A DNA stretch of 64,000 bases from Akkermansia sp. (lineage in GTDB: Bacteria > Verrucomicrobiota > Verrucomicrobiia > Verrucomicrobiales > Akkermansiaceae). The position numbers and the translations under genes were made by a program. A model generated the notes under the pieces. The model was not told the origin of the DNA and did not search any database. It worked only from the letters and a program-made list of their open reading frames with translations. Positions 50,314 to 59,507 of the stretch are shown one piece after another. Position 1 is the first letter of the stretch; every line of letters starts with the position of its first letter. Where the stretch lies: positions 41,932 through 105,931 of the forward strand of contig JAFUQZ010000071.1 in the NCBI GenBank assembly GCA_017472085.1. Reading direction: 5' to 3'.

Positions 50314-51798
50314 ATGCGATACAATGTCCTGACACCGGAACAGGCAGCCGCCATAGTACGCGATGGTGAGGTTGTAGGGTTCAGCGGATTTTCCAACGCA
50401 GGTTCACCGAAGGTGCTGCCGACGGCGCTGGCACAGCATGCCAAGGCAGAGCATGCCGCCGGGCGCCCGTGGAAAATAACGCTCATGACCGGCGCGACCA
50501 CCAGCACCCTGGTGGATGGCGTACTGGCAGAGGCCGAGGCGCTCAGCCGCATCATGCCCTACCAGAGCAGCCCGGAGACCCGCAACGGCATCAACAACTG
50601 CGATATCCAGTACGTGGAGGCCCACGTGTCCATGATGGCACAGGCCATGCGCTACGGGCATCTGCCGCGCGTCACAACAGCCATTGTCGAGGTGTGTGAG
50701 GTGACGGACAACGGCGAGCTGACCCTGACCACCAGCGAGGGCAACACCCCGACCTTCTGTCAGTTGGCAGACCGCATCATCCTGGAGCTCAACAGCTTCC
50801 ACGACCCGGAAAAACTGCGCTGTCTGCATGATATCTACATGCCGGCAGACCCGCCCCACCGCGTGTACATACCGCTCAACCACCTGAGCGACCGCGTGGG
50901 CACCCGCACGCTGAAGGTTGACCCGGCGAAGATTGTAGGAGTCATTCACACGCACGAGCCCAGCCACATCTCCGCTTTCAAGGCCGTCTCCGGCGTGACG
51001 GAACAGATTGGCGACAACATGGTGCGCTTTCTGGAGAAAGAATACCGGGAGGGGCGCATTCCTCCGCAATTCCTGCCGTTGCAGAGCGGTGTGGGCAATG
51101 TGGCCAACGCCGTGCTGGCATCCGTAGGCAAGTCAAAAATCATCCCCGCTTTCCAGATGTACACCGAGGTGCTGCAGGACACGGTGATGGATTTGATGAT
51201 TGAGGGCCGCTGCATCTTCGCCTCCAGCGCCTGCCTCCACATCTCCGACGAGAAACTGCAATACCTCTACGACAACTTCGACTTCTTCCGCAACAAGATT
51301 ATCCTGCGCCCGCAGGAAATCTCCAACGACCCCGCCTTTGCCCGCCGCGTGGGCCTCATCTGCATGAACACGGCCATCGAGGCCGACATCTTCGGCAACG
51401 TGAACTCCACGCACTTCTTCGGCAACCGCGTCATGAACGGCATCGGCGGCAGCGGCGACTTTGCCCGTGCCGCCGCCTACACCATCTTCTCCTGTCCCTC
51501 CGTGGCCAAGGGCGGCGCCATATCGGCCATTGTGCCCATGGTCTCCCACACCGACCACACGGAGCACGATGTGGATATCATCATCACCGAGCAGGGCGTG
51601 GCGGATCTGCGCGGCAAATCACCCCGCGAACGCGCCGTGGAGGTCATCGAGAACTGTGCCCACCCGGACTACCGCGACCTGCTGCGGCGCTATGTGGAGC
51701 TCACCCCCAAAGGCCACACCCCGCACAACCTCTCCAAGGCTTTCGCGTTCCACACCGCCTTCTCCGAAACCGGTGATATGAGGAATGCACAGCTCTGA
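50314..51798 (+). CDS. Acetyl-CoA hydrolase/transferase family CoA-transferase (succinyl-CoA:acetate type)
   Basis: A 494-residue cytoplasmic enzyme of the Cat1/AarC/ScpC family, which moves CoA between succinate, acetate or propionate. The opening LTPEQAAAIVRDGEVVGFSGFSNAGSPKVLPTALA, the Gly-rich LPLQSGVGNVANAVLAS, the catalytic-Glu segment NTAIEADIFGNVNSTH, and IGGSGDFARAAAYTIF are diagnostic. It fits a propionate/acetate fermentation. The exact substrate pair is not decided by the sequence. The ATG at 50314 begins the conserved domain; 21 further in-frame codons upstream overlap the terminator. Confidence 0.9.
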   Translation: MRYNVLTPEQAAAIVRDGEVVGFSGFSNAGSPKVLPTALAQHAKAEHAAGRPWKITLMTGATTSTLVDGVLAEAEALSRIMPYQSSPETRNGINNCDIQYVEAHVSMMAQAMRYGHLPRVTTAIVEVCEVTDNGELTLTTSEGNTPTFCQLADRIILELNSFHDPEKLRCLHDIYMPADPPHRVYIPLNHLSDRVGTRTLKVDPAKIVGVIHTHEPSHISAFKAVSGVTEQIGDNMVRFLEKEYREGRIPPQFLPLQSGVGNVANAVLASVGKSKIIPAFQMYTEVLQDTVMDLMIEGRCIFASSACLHISDEKLQYLYDNFDFFRNKIILRPQEISNDPAFARRVGLICMNTAIEADIFGNVNSTHFFGNRVMNGIGGSGDFARAAAYTIFSCPSVAKGGAISAIVPMVSHTDHTEHDVDIIITEQGVADLRGKSPRERAVEVIENCAHPDYRDLLRRYVELTPKGHTPHNLSKAFAFHTAFSETGDMRNAQL

Positions 51799-51825
51799 CG
51801 GCTGAACCGGCCTCTGAAAATGAAC

Positions 51826-51860
51826 AGAAGCACGATTGACAACAGCGCAATCGTGCTTCT
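51826..51860 (+). terminator. Terminator between convergent CoA-transferase and mnmA
   Basis: A perfect 13-bp stem AGAAGCACGATTG (51826-51838) / CAATCGTGCTTCT (51848-51860). Confidence 0.85.
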
Positions 51861-51885
51861 CTTCTTCTGCTGATTCTGCCTGATT

Positions 51886-52986
51886 TCAGGAAAGTATCTC
51901 CTCAAAGAAACCGCCGCCGAGGAGGCGCTCGCCGCGCTGTTCATCCGGGGCGTAAAAGGCACAGACCTGACCGAGTGCGAGCGCGCGCACCGGCTCATCA
52001 AAATCCAGCTGTACGCGCCCGGCAGAAAGCGGGGTACAGGTGGCATGCACGGCCGGGGCACGATAGCGCGGTTGCGCCATGACCCGCTCCGGCAGCGGGC
52101 GCAGCGTGTTGGTCACCCCGCCCACCACGGCGCGGCGGGTGTACAATCCGGGCGTCTCCTGCCCCTCGTAGCCGAGGATGAGCCGGTTGCGCGCCAAATC
52201 CTTGCCCACCACCACATAGGCCACCCCCTCCCGAGGCGAGGCCACATGGTGTCCCTTGCGCTGCCCCATGGTGAAGAGGTGCAGACCATCGTGCCGTCCC
52301 AGCACCCGACCGTTGATATCCACAATATCGCCGGGATTATCCGGCAGGTAGTGGCGCAGGAAGTCGCTCATCTTCACCTGTCCGATGAAGCAGATACCCT
52401 GCGAATCCTTCTTTCCGGCATTGGGCAGGCCGAAGCGGCGGGCAATCTCGCGCACCTCCGGCTTGGTAATCCGCCCCACGGGGAAAACGGCGTGCGCCAC
52501 CTGCTCCGGGCGCATGAGGGCCAGAAAATAGGACTGGTCCTTGTTCACATCCGCCCCGCGCAGCACATAGCTGCCCTCGCCCTCCACATCCAACCGTTGG
52601 GCATAATGCCCCGTTGCCACAGAGGAGAACCCCTGCTCCAGCGCATAATCCAGCAGCACACCGAATTTCATCTCGCGGTTGCAGAGCACATCCGGGTTGG
52701 GCGTGGAGCCATTGCGATAGCCCTCAATGAGGTAGTTCACCACGCGGTTGCGATACTGCTCAATGAGGTCAACCACGCGGAACTCGATACCCAGCTTGCG
52801 GCAGACACCCAACGCATCCTCAATATCCCGCTCCCAGGGGCATTCACCGGGGATATTCTCATCATTGACCCAGTTTTTCATGTAGGCGGCGACAACCTCA
52901 TGACCCTGCTCCGTGAGCAGGGCGGCGGCTGCCGCGCTGTCCACTCCGCCACTCAGTGCTACCAGTATGCGTGCCATGGCTCTCAA
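51886..52986 (-). CDS. mnmA: tRNA-specific 2-thiouridylase MnmA
   Basis: Puts sulfur on U34 of Lys, Glu and Gln tRNAs. The 366 residues include the PP-loop SGGVDS (12-17), catalytic Cys102 (LCNREMKFG) and the persulfide Cys199 (GICFIGQ), plus the GHYAQR and DQSYFLAL motifs. The start overlaps tsaE's stop by ATGA (52983-52986); MARIL three codons in is an alternative. IscS/TusA partners are not nearby. Confidence 0.95.
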   Translation of the reverse strand: MRAMARILVALSGGVDSAAAAALLTEQGHEVVAAYMKNWVNDENIPGECPWERDIEDALGVCRKLGIEFRVVDLIEQYRNRVVNYLIEGYRNGSTPNPDVLCNREMKFGVLLDYALEQGFSSVATGHYAQRLDVEGEGSYVLRGADVNKDQSYFLALMRPEQVAHAVFPVGRITKPEVREIARRFGLPNAGKKDSQGICFIGQVKMSDFLRHYLPDNPGDIVDINGRVLGRHDGLHLFTMGQRKGHHVASPREGVAYVVVGKDLARNRLILGYEGQETPGLYTRRAVVGGVTNTLRPLPERVMAQPRYRAPAVHATCTPLSAGRVQLDFDEPVRALALGQVCAFYAPDEQRGERLLGGGFFEEILS

Positions 52987-53435
52987 TCCTCGTTCATGTA
53001 TCTTACCACGCGCGTGCCCTCACCCGCGTGCGCAAGCACCAGCCAGTGAGTGTCCTCCGGCATGAGCGCGCCGTCAAAGCGGTCTGCCCACTCCACCAGC
53101 AGCACATGAGCCCCGGACAGGTACTCATCCCAGCCCATCCCCAGCGCCTCGTCCGGCGACTTCATGCGGTAAAAATCAAAATGAGCCACCGGCAGGGAGC
53201 CGTCATTGTGCTCATGCACCAGAGAGAACGTGGGGCTCGCTCCCGGGTCTCCCGCACCCACGCCGCGCAGGATGCCCTGCACCAGATGCGTCTTGCCGGC
53301 ACCCAAATCACCCACCAGCCCCACCACATCCCCGGGCTCCAGCTCTGCGGCTATCTCCTGCCCCAGAGCCACCATCCCGGCTGCTGATTCTACCATAATC
53401 GGCGTGTTTTTGAAAATTTTTTGCAAATTTTTCAT
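52983..53435 (-). CDS. tsaE: tRNA threonylcarbamoyladenosine synthesis ATPase TsaE
   Basis: An essential P-loop ATPase that drives the TsaBDE complex making t6A37 in ANN-decoding tRNAs. The 150 residues contain Walker A GDLGAGKT (42-49), SPTFSLVHEH and HFDFYRM, then LVEWADRF. The first 13 residues are basic and AT-rich in sequence; Met14 (53394-53396) may be the true start. It is coupled with mnmA, making a tRNA-modification pair, and is divergent from rplU. Confidence 0.93.
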   Translation of the reverse strand: MKNLQKIFKNTPIMVESAAGMVALGQEIAAELEPGDVVGLVGDLGAGKTHLVQGILRGVGAGDPGASPTFSLVHEHNDGSLPVAHFDFYRMKSPDEALGMGWDEYLSGAHVLLVEWADRFDGALMPEDTHWLVLAHAGEGTRVVRYMNED

Positions 53436-53453
53436 AAAATTGTGAAATTTTTC

Positions 53454-53481
53454 TTGCCAAATGCGTCGGCATGCCTATAAT
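53454..53481 (+). promoter_or_regulatory. rplU-rpmA promoter
   Basis: TTGCCA (53454-53459), 16-base spacer, TATAAT (53476-53481), leader of about 37 bases. Confidence 0.75.
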
Positions 53482-53525
53482 GTGCCAGCCCGCATGAGCG
53501 GGTGCAACACAAAAATCAACAAATT

Positions 53526-53846
53526 ATGGCATACGCAGTTTTCACTTCCGGCAGCAAGCAGTACCGCGTGACGGTCGGTGACGTGCTCACCGTGGACCGC
53601 ATCGCCGGGCTGGAGAAGGATGGCGAGACCACGTTTGACCAGGTGCTCCTGGTTGAGGATGGTGAGACAACGAAGGTTGGCACCCCGACGGTGGCCGGCG
53701 CAACGGTGACGGCCAAGGTGCTGGATCCGGAGGCTCGCGGCGCCAAGGGTATCGCTTTCAAGTTCAAGCGTCGTAAGGGCTTCCACAAGAAGAAGGGCTT
53801 CCGCGCCGCTCTCACCAAAGTGCAGGTTACCGCTATCAACGCCTGA
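53526..53846 (+). CDS. rplU: 50S ribosomal protein L21
   Basis: A 106-residue 23S-binding protein. AVFTSGSKQYRVTVGDVLTVDRI (4-26) and KFKRRKGFHKKKGFRAALTKVQVTAI are the family hallmarks. The start MAYAVF is conserved. Eight in-frame codons upstream are not part of the family. rpmA follows after 30 bases in the usual order. Confidence 0.97.
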   Translation: MAYAVFTSGSKQYRVTVGDVLTVDRIAGLEKDGETTFDQVLLVEDGETTKVGTPTVAGATVTAKVLDPEARGAKGIAFKFKRRKGFHKKKGFRAALTKVQVTAINA

Positions 53847-53876
53847 TTATTAACCCCCATCAAGATTTTATAAGTC

Positions 53877-54125
53877 ATGGCACATAAGAAAGGTCAAGGT
53901 TCCGTCCGCAACGGTCGCGACTCCCGCAGCAAGCGCCTCGGCGTGAAAAAGTTCGGCGGTCAGGCAGTCATCGCCGGTAACATCATCGTCCGCCAGCGCG
54001 GTACCAAGTTCAAGCCCGGCAAGGGCGTGGGCATGGGTCGCGACTACACGATTTTCTCCCTCGTTGATGGCCGCGTGTTCTTCGATCGCGAAGGCCGCCG
54101 CGTCAACGTTGCTCCCGAGGCCTGA
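53877..54125 (+). CDS. rpmA: 50S ribosomal protein L27
   Basis: An 82-residue protein with the peptidyl-transferase-centre tail [24 protein letters not shown]. No N-terminal cleavable extension is present. The remaining [22 protein letters not shown] is canonical. obgE, which often follows, is not here. A strong terminator ends the operon. Confidence 0.98.
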   Translation: MAHKKGQGSVRNGRDSRSKRLGVKKFGGQAVIAGNIIVRQRGTKFKPGKGVGMGRDYTIFSLVDGRVFFDREGRRVNVAPEA

Positions 54126-54151
54126 GCCCTACGGCTTTCCTCGTCTTGCAC

Positions 54152-54186
54152 AAAAACGCAGGTTCTGTCCCGGAACCTGCGTTTTT
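54152..54186 (+). terminator. Terminator of rplU-rpmA
   Basis: A 14-bp stem AAAAACGCAGGTTC (54152-54165) / GAACCTGCGTTTTT (54173-54186). Confidence 0.9.
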
Positions 54187-54274
54187 TCATGACCGACGGG
54201 AGTCCCGCACAAAATCTGGGGAGGTGACGGTGATTTAGCTTCCCGAATGAACAAAAAAAGGCTATAACTACGGC

Positions 54275-56200
54275 GTGCCGATTTGTCCGCGATGTTCTGC
54301 CACCATTCACACCGGAGCTGATGACCAGTGTCCGGCGTGCGGGTATAGTCTGCTGCGGGCAAACGATATATTCGGCGACCGCCAGGTGGAGTTCACGCGC
54401 GTGCTGGACGAGGCCGGAGCACTGACGCACCAGGAACGCATGGAGCTGATGCACCTGCTGGAGAATCTGGAGCGCAATCTACCGCCCATCGGCCTGTGTA
54501 TCTATTTGACAGACAACGGCCAGGTGCAACATGTGCGCACACACGCGCACTGGATTCTGAACCACGCCCGCATCCACCACCCCTCCTTCGGTAAACGGGA
54601 ACAGAGAAAGGCCATTGAAGACGCGGAGTTCCGCGAACGCCGCCCGGGCGACAGCCCGGAGCCCTACCCTCACCAGGAGCAGGGATTCCTTTCTGCCTTC
54701 TGGAACGGTATCAAAGATCGCTGGCGCGATACGTTCCACCCTTACCCGCCGCCCGTGCGGCAGGAATGGATGCTCATCCTGGTGATGGATGTGCAGTTGG
54801 AAACCGCCTGCTTTACCTGGGGGTACATGCTTGACCCCTATATCAACCCGGACAGCATCAACAGCTGTATCATCAAAGCCAGACTGCAGTTCCGCGAACG
54901 CGCCATGGTCACAGGCCTCAAGAAAGTCATGCGCAGCGTGGTTCACAACATTGCTCTGGAAGCCCATAGTGTGAACCGGCGCCTGCGCCGCCGCATGATG
55001 CCGCCCCCGGGAGGTGCAGCCACCCTGCTGCTGGCCGGAGTGCTCGCCACCGGGCTGATATCGAACGCGTCTGCACAGGAAACGCCACCGCCCCCCCCTG
55101 CCACGGTAGAGCTGGTGCAGGATGATACAGCAGAGGAAGTCCTCCCCACGCCACCCACGCCCTCCGCACCGGCAGATGCTGCGGCGCAGCCTCAGCAGCA
55201 GGCGGCACCGGCGACAGCGACCACCCTTGTGCCGCGATGGAGTGAGGAGCATTACCGCCTTCTCATGGCCGGAGAACTGGCCACGGGCTACATCTCGCTG
55301 TTCCCCGCGCCCCCGGAGGCCGATAAGGAGAAAAAATCCGCAGCTCGTCCCGAAAAGAAAAAAGCGGAACGACCGACCCGGCCTGTGCGACGCTCCGGAA
55401 CCGGCAAAGGGATGGAAGAAAGTGACACGACAGTGCCGGTTCAATACCATGCGGCCTATACGGCAGAGTCACTCTCCGGGCTGACTGACCCGCAACAACT
55501 CCTCAGTACCATGGAGCGCAACGATGTGCTCTACGTCCTGCACGAGCTGAATGTACACGCCAATTTTCACATTTATGTGACCCTGTTCAAGGGGACTCAG
55601 CAGATTCCCACCGACCTCACAACAGCCAATCTGCTCAACGCCCACGCCCCGCGCAGCGATTACGCCGTCATGCTGCGCTACCCCATCGGCATGCCCTCTG
55701 CCATAGAAATAGCCTACAAAGGCATACCCAAGGATAAAATTTCCCGCCCTGAGTGGCTGGAAAAGGTGCGCGTGGCGGCAGCCTCCGATGGTGAAGGAGG
55801 TGTTGCCGGACTGATGGCGGCCATTCACTGTATCTCTGCCTGCATCACTCCCGTATCCGGCGATTTCCCCAAAACACACGCTGAGCATTCCGTCAGGCTG
55901 CCGGAAAAAATCACCATCGAGTACCGCCCGGAAGAAAAAAAGGAAGAGGATTCGCTCAGGAAAAAGCTCGCTTCCATGGCCACGGATCCCATCAACCTGC
56001 CCTATTTCATCACGCTGGGAATCGTACTGCTGGTGGCCGCGCTGACCTTTGCCTACTACTTCCTAGTGCGGCGCAAAGGCGCCATCCTGCTGGAAACCAC
56101 GCCGGATTTGCGGCTCTCCTCCCCCTTCGGTGCCGGCGTCAGCCGTTATGTCCGCTACCTGGACGGCAAGGAAGCCAGTCAGGCCAAACGACTGTTCTGA
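54275..56200 (+). CDS. Zinc-ribbon / TPM-like membrane protein of unknown function
   Basis: A 641-residue protein with a GTG start and TATAAC 6 bases upstream. Domains: a zinc ribbon with Cys4, Cys7, Cys19, Cys22; a TPM/DUF-like region (about 38-235, RVLDEAGALTHQERMELMHLLENLE) recalling the thylakoid-type TPM fold; a hydrophobic helix at about 248-264 that looks like a signal peptide (ending SNASA-Q); a Pro/Ala/Gln linker and basic stretch (about 268-380); a domain of about 170 residues; and a C-terminal TM (about 572-594). The internal Met241/Met242 could start a second, separately exported protein. The function is unknown. Confidence 0.75.
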   Translation: MPICPRCSATIHTGADDQCPACGYSLLRANDIFGDRQVEFTRVLDEAGALTHQERMELMHLLENLERNLPPIGLCIYLTDNGQVQHVRTHAHWILNHARIHHPSFGKREQRKAIEDAEFRERRPGDSPEPYPHQEQGFLSAFWNGIKDRWRDTFHPYPPPVRQEWMLILVMDVQLETACFTWGYMLDPYINPDSINSCIIKARLQFRERAMVTGLKKVMRSVVHNIALEAHSVNRRLRRRMMPPPGGAATLLLAGVLATGLISNASAQETPPPPPATVELVQDDTAEEVLPTPPTPSAPADAAAQPQQQAAPATATTLVPRWSEEHYRLLMAGELATGYISLFPAPPEADKEKKSAARPEKKKAERPTRPVRRSGTGKGMEESDTTVPVQYHAAYTAESLSGLTDPQQLLSTMERNDVLYVLHELNVHANFHIYVTLFKGTQQIPTDLTTANLLNAHAPRSDYAVMLRYPIGMPSAIEIAYKGIPKDKISRPEWLEKVRVAAASDGEGGVAGLMAAIHCISACITPVSGDFPKTHAEHSVRLPEKITIEYRPEEKKEEDSLRKKLASMATDPINLPYFITLGIVLLVAALTFAYYFLVRRKGAILLETTPDLRLSSPFGAGVSRYVRYLDGKEASQAKRLF

Positions 56201-56217
56201 ATTCACCCGCAGAAAAA

Positions 56218-56248
56218 AAGCGGAAGCACCTGTGAGGCGCTTCCGCTT
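56218..56248. terminator. Bidirectional terminator between 56.2 kb genes
   Basis: A perfect 10-bp stem AAGCGGAAGC (56218-56227) / GCTTCCGCTT (56239-56248), with A run on one side. Confidence 0.7.
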
Positions 56249-56273
56249 GGCAGAATGAACCGGCTCTATTCTA

Positions 56274-56819
56274 TCAGACCTCAAGGTACTTTGCCTTGGG
56301 CAGATTGCACACCGGGCACTTCTCCGGCGCAGACTCCGCGGCAAAAGTATCACCGCAAAGCGGGCAGACGTAGTACTTCTCCGGCAGGTTGAGCTTCTCG
56401 CCCGCCTCCAGCTGGCGCAGAGCCTCTCCATAGAATTCGGCATGTCCCTTTTCGGCCTCCTTGGCCCAGGTGAATGAACGCACGGCGTCCTTCACCCCCT
56501 CGGCCTCAGCATCCTCAATCATGGGAGGGTACATCTCCGCAAACTCGTAAATCTCGCCAGCCTTGGCATCGCGCAGATTTTCGATAGTGTTGCCCACATG
56601 CATCTCGATGTCCAGCTCAATGGGCTCGCAGCCCAGCTTGACCAACACCTTATTGTGGTTGGTGGCGTGAATGCGTTCTGCCCTGGCGGCTGCCTCAAAC
56701 ATCTTCTGAATCTGAGGATAACCTTCCTGAGCGGCGCGGGTGGCATAGGCAGAGTACTTGGCGCAGGCCTTGCTCTCGCCCATGATTGCAGTCTTGAGAT
56801 TTTCAATGGTGGTTGCCAT
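56274..56819 (-). CDS. Rubrerythrin
   Basis: A non-haem peroxidase that removes hydrogen peroxide in anaerobes and microaerophiles. The four-helix ferritin-like part carries diiron ligands (Glu15; Glu48 and His51; Glu123 and His126). The C-terminal rubredoxin-like site has Cys152, Cys155, Cys168 and Cys171. At 181 residues it has the standard length. It has its own promoter, TTGTCT-17-TAAAAG, 6 bases before the ATG. Confidence 0.95.
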   Translation of the reverse strand: MATTIENLKTAIMGESKACAKYSAYATRAAQEGYPQIQKMFEAAARAERIHATNHNKVLVKLGCEPIELDIEMHVGNTIENLRDAKAGEIYEFAEMYPPMIEDAEAEGVKDAVRSFTWAKEAEKGHAEFYGEALRQLEAGEKLNLPEKYYVCPLCGDTFAAESAPEKCPVCNLPKAKYLEV

Positions 56820-56825
56820 GCTATC

Positions 56826-56854
56826 CTTTTACCCCCGGATACAGAGTTAGACAA
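56826..56854 (-). promoter_or_regulatory. Rubrerythrin promoter, leaderless type
   Basis: TTGTCT (56849-56854), 17-base spacer, TAAAAG (56826-56831), 6 bases to the ATG. Confidence 0.5.
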
Positions 56855-56915
56855 GACTAAAGTTCAAACAATCAGGACATGAAAGAAACGGCCGCCGGAA
56901 GGCGTATTCCTATGC

Positions 56916-58217
56916 ATGAAGATACGACACCTTCTGACGCCCGTGCTGCTGGGAGTCACCCTCTGCAGCGCCGGAGAATACCGAGAACCAACCGCCGGAG
57001 AAGATTTTGCCCGTATGCGGGTGAACTGGACTCCCCGGGAAGAGGACCGGGCCATCGCCGCCCGCGCCTGGGAAATGCTCAGCGACAGCCACCGGGGACT
57101 ACCCCGGAGTGAGCGCAAGCTGCGGGTGGTCTATGTGACGTTCCGTGACCGGCCAGCGCTACCGGGTTACCGCGAACGCTATGATCGCATCATGAAGAAC
57201 ATTCAGGCGTTCTATGCCGACCAGATGAAAGCCAACGGCTTCCCGGCCCTGACCTTTGACCTGGAGCTGGACGAAGCAGGCAAGGTGGTGGTGCACGAGG
57301 CGTATGTGGACAAGATGATGGCAGAGGTGGGTATCCGCAGCTCCGGCACCATAGCCCGCGAGGCCGCCCGCAAAGTGCTGGCCGAAAAGGGGCTGAATAT
57401 GGACAATGAACACATTCTGCTGGTGTGCCAGCTGCCGGATGGTGTGGGCCCCTACTACGGCGCCGGCCACAGCCACGCCGGCATTGGCTACACCTGCGAC
57501 CAGCCCGGGCTTGACCCTCTGAACTTCTGCGACCCGCAGGAGATGAAGGACGCCCGCTATCCGATGACACGCGGCCGTAACACCACGGTATATGTGGGCG
57601 GCACCACACACGAGCTTGGCCACGGCTTCGGCCTGCCCCACACAGGCGAAGACCCCCGCTACCCGGATGCCTCCTGCCGCTCGCTCATGGGCGATGGTAA
57701 TCACACCTACGGCAATGAACTGCGCGGCGAGGGCAACGGCAGCTATCTAGCCCCCGCAGACGCCATGAAACTGGCCTCCAGCCCCCTGTTCTGCGGCGTG
57801 GAAACCACCCTCGCCGCCGACCGAATCCCCGGAGAGCTCTGCGGCTCCTACGAACCGATGACCGTGGAAAAACTGGAGATAACGCCCGTGGCAGAGGGAG
57901 TGCGCGTGAAAGGCAAAATCAACCCGGAGCGCAAGCCCTACGGCGTGACCCTCTATCTGGATCCGCCGGAGGACGACCCGTGGGTGGAATATGACGGCGA
58001 GCGCTTCATCCGCCCCCGTGGCTGGTGCGACTACGACACCAGCGCCGTGACCGGAAACATCTCCCCGGAGGGTGAGTTCGATATCACCATCACCCGCCCC
58101 GGCTACAAAAAGGACAAGATTGAGCTGCGCCTCACCGTGCTCAATGCCAACGGCTCTCGCGGTATCCACTTCGAGATGCTCACCGTCACCCCGGAAGGAT
58201 TCATCCTCAAGAAATAA
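56916..58217 (+). CDS. Secreted metzincin-type zinc metallopeptidase
   Basis: A 433-residue exported protein: signal peptide about 1-19 (SAG-E), a metallopeptidase domain with HELGHGFGLPH (232-242; HExxHxxGxxH) and Met-turn SLMG (256-259), then a C-terminal beta domain (about 310-430). This combination defines metzincins; no named family is certain. In a gut-type bacterium it may cut mucin or other host glycoproteins, which is inference. No strong promoter is seen; TATTCC ends 6 bases before the ATG. Confidence 0.87.
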   Translation: MKIRHLLTPVLLGVTLCSAGEYREPTAGEDFARMRVNWTPREEDRAIAARAWEMLSDSHRGLPRSERKLRVVYVTFRDRPALPGYRERYDRIMKNIQAFYADQMKANGFPALTFDLELDEAGKVVVHEAYVDKMMAEVGIRSSGTIAREAARKVLAEKGLNMDNEHILLVCQLPDGVGPYYGAGHSHAGIGYTCDQPGLDPLNFCDPQEMKDARYPMTRGRNTTVYVGGTTHELGHGFGLPHTGEDPRYPDASCRSLMGDGNHTYGNELRGEGNGSYLAPADAMKLASSPLFCGVETTLAADRIPGELCGSYEPMTVEKLEITPVAEGVRVKGKINPERKPYGVTLYLDPPEDDPWVEYDGERFIRPRGWCDYDTSAVTGNISPEGEFDITITRPGYKKDKIELRLTVLNANGSRGIHFEMLTVTPEGFILKK

Positions 58218-58238
58218 CCCCTCTGTTTCCCGCGAAAG

Positions 58239-58275
58239 AAAAGCCGCTGCGGGTCATGATGCCGCAGCGGCTTTT
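58239..58275. terminator. Bidirectional terminator between metzincin gene and leuB
   Basis: A perfect 14-bp stem AAAAGCCGCTGCGG (58239-58252) / CCGCAGCGGCTTTT (58262-58275), then T. Confidence 0.9.
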
Positions 58276-58294
58276 TTACATTGGCCGGAGGTAC

Positions 58295-59389
58295 TTACAG
58301 GGTAGCAATGATGGCATCGCCCATACCGGCGGTGCCGACACGGATTTCGCCCTTGGCACCGGTGGCCAGATCCCCTGTGCGATAACCGGCGGCAATGACA
58401 GCACGCACCGCGCGGTCCACATCATCGGCCGCAGCCGTCTCGCGGCAGGTATAGCGCAGCATCATCCCCATGGAGAGAATCTGAGCAATCGGGTTGGCAA
58501 TCCCCTTGCCCGCAATGTCGGGGGCAGAACCGCCGGAGGGTTCATAGAGCCCGAAGAAGCTGTCCGCCCCTTCGCAGAGGGAGGCGCTGGGCAGCATGCC
58601 GAGCGACCCACAGACAATCGCCATCTCATCCGTCAGGATATCACCGAAGGTGTTCTCTGTCACCATCACATCAAACTGGCCGGGATTGCGCACCAGCTGC
58701 ATGGCGGCGTTGTCCACATACATGTGCGTCAGCTCCACATCCGGGTATTCCGCTGCGATGGTGTTCATCACCTCGCGCCACATCACCGAGGAGGCCAGCA
58801 CATTCGCCTTGTCCACGCTGCACAGCTTCCCGCTGCGTCCGCGGGCGGCTTCAAATGCCACGCGGGCAATGCGCTCCACCTCGCTCTTCTTGTAAACAAG
58901 GGTGTCGATACCCACGATTTCGCCGTCGCGCTCGCCATAGAACTTCGGCTCGCCGAAATACATACCGCCGGTGAGCTCGCGCACGCAGAGGATGTCAAAA
59001 CCATGGGGAATGAGCGAGGTCTTGATGGGGGAAGCCTCCACCAGCTCCGGCAGACAGATACCGGGACGCAGGTTGGCATACAGCGAGAAATGCTTGCGCA
59101 ACGGCAGCAGCGCTCCGCGCTCCGGGCGCTCATCCGGGGGCAGCGTATCCCACTTCGGCCCACCCACGGAACCGAACAGGATGGCATCCGCCGCCTCACA
59201 GGCTGCCAGCGTTTCATCCGGCAGAGCCTTGCCGCAGTTGTCGATACCTGCACCGCCCACATAGCAGGCCGTACGCTCCGTGGCAAAGCCATGTTTCTTT
59301 TCCAGAGCATCCAGCACACGCAGCGCCTGCTCCATGACCTCGGGACCGATTCCATCGCCCGCCAGTACAGCGATTTTGTAAGTGTTCAT
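58295..59389 (-). CDS. leuB: 3-isopropylmalate dehydrogenase
   Basis: An NAD-dependent oxidative decarboxylase of leucine synthesis. The 364 residues show [10 protein letters not shown] (10-19), [12 protein letters not shown], the substrate-binding Arg set ([13 protein letters not shown]), [12 protein letters not shown], and the metal/NAD motif [15 protein letters not shown] ... [20 protein letters not shown]. The isopropylmalate isomerase genes are not adjacent. Promoter TTGACA-17-TAAACT, 11 bases from the ATG. Confidence 0.96.
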   Translation of the reverse strand: MNTYKIAVLAGDGIGPEVMEQALRVLDALEKKHGFATERTACYVGGAGIDNCGKALPDETLAACEAADAILFGSVGGPKWDTLPPDERPERGALLPLRKHFSLYANLRPGICLPELVEASPIKTSLIPHGFDILCVRELTGGMYFGEPKFYGERDGEIVGIDTLVYKKSEVERIARVAFEAARGRSGKLCSVDKANVLASSVMWREVMNTIAAEYPDVELTHMYVDNAAMQLVRNPGQFDVMVTENTFGDILTDEMAIVCGSLGMLPSASLCEGADSFFGLYEPSGGSAPDIAGKGIANPIAQILSMGMMLRYTCRETAAADDVDRAVRAVIAAGYRTGDLATGAKGEIRVGTAGMGDAIIATL

Positions 59390-59400
59390 GTTCGCGGGAG

Positions 59401-59429
59401 AGTTTAGCGCCCGCCCCTCTGTTTGTCAA
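59401..59429 (-). promoter_or_regulatory. leuB promoter
   Basis: TTGACA (59424-59429), 17-base spacer, TAAACT (59401-59406), then 11 bases to the ATG. Confidence 0.65.
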
Positions 59430-59468
59430 GAGAATGAGACGCGCGGCAGCGATCGGGCGATAAATCTC

Positions 59469-59497
59469 TTGTCATGCCGCCGCAATTTCTGTATAAT
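59469..59497 (+). promoter_or_regulatory. Promoter of the DUF3472-like gene
   Basis: TTGTCA (59469-59474), 17-base spacer, TATAAT (59492-59497), 10 bases to the ATG. Confidence 0.7.
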
Positions 59498-59507
59498 ATA
59501 ATGCGAT

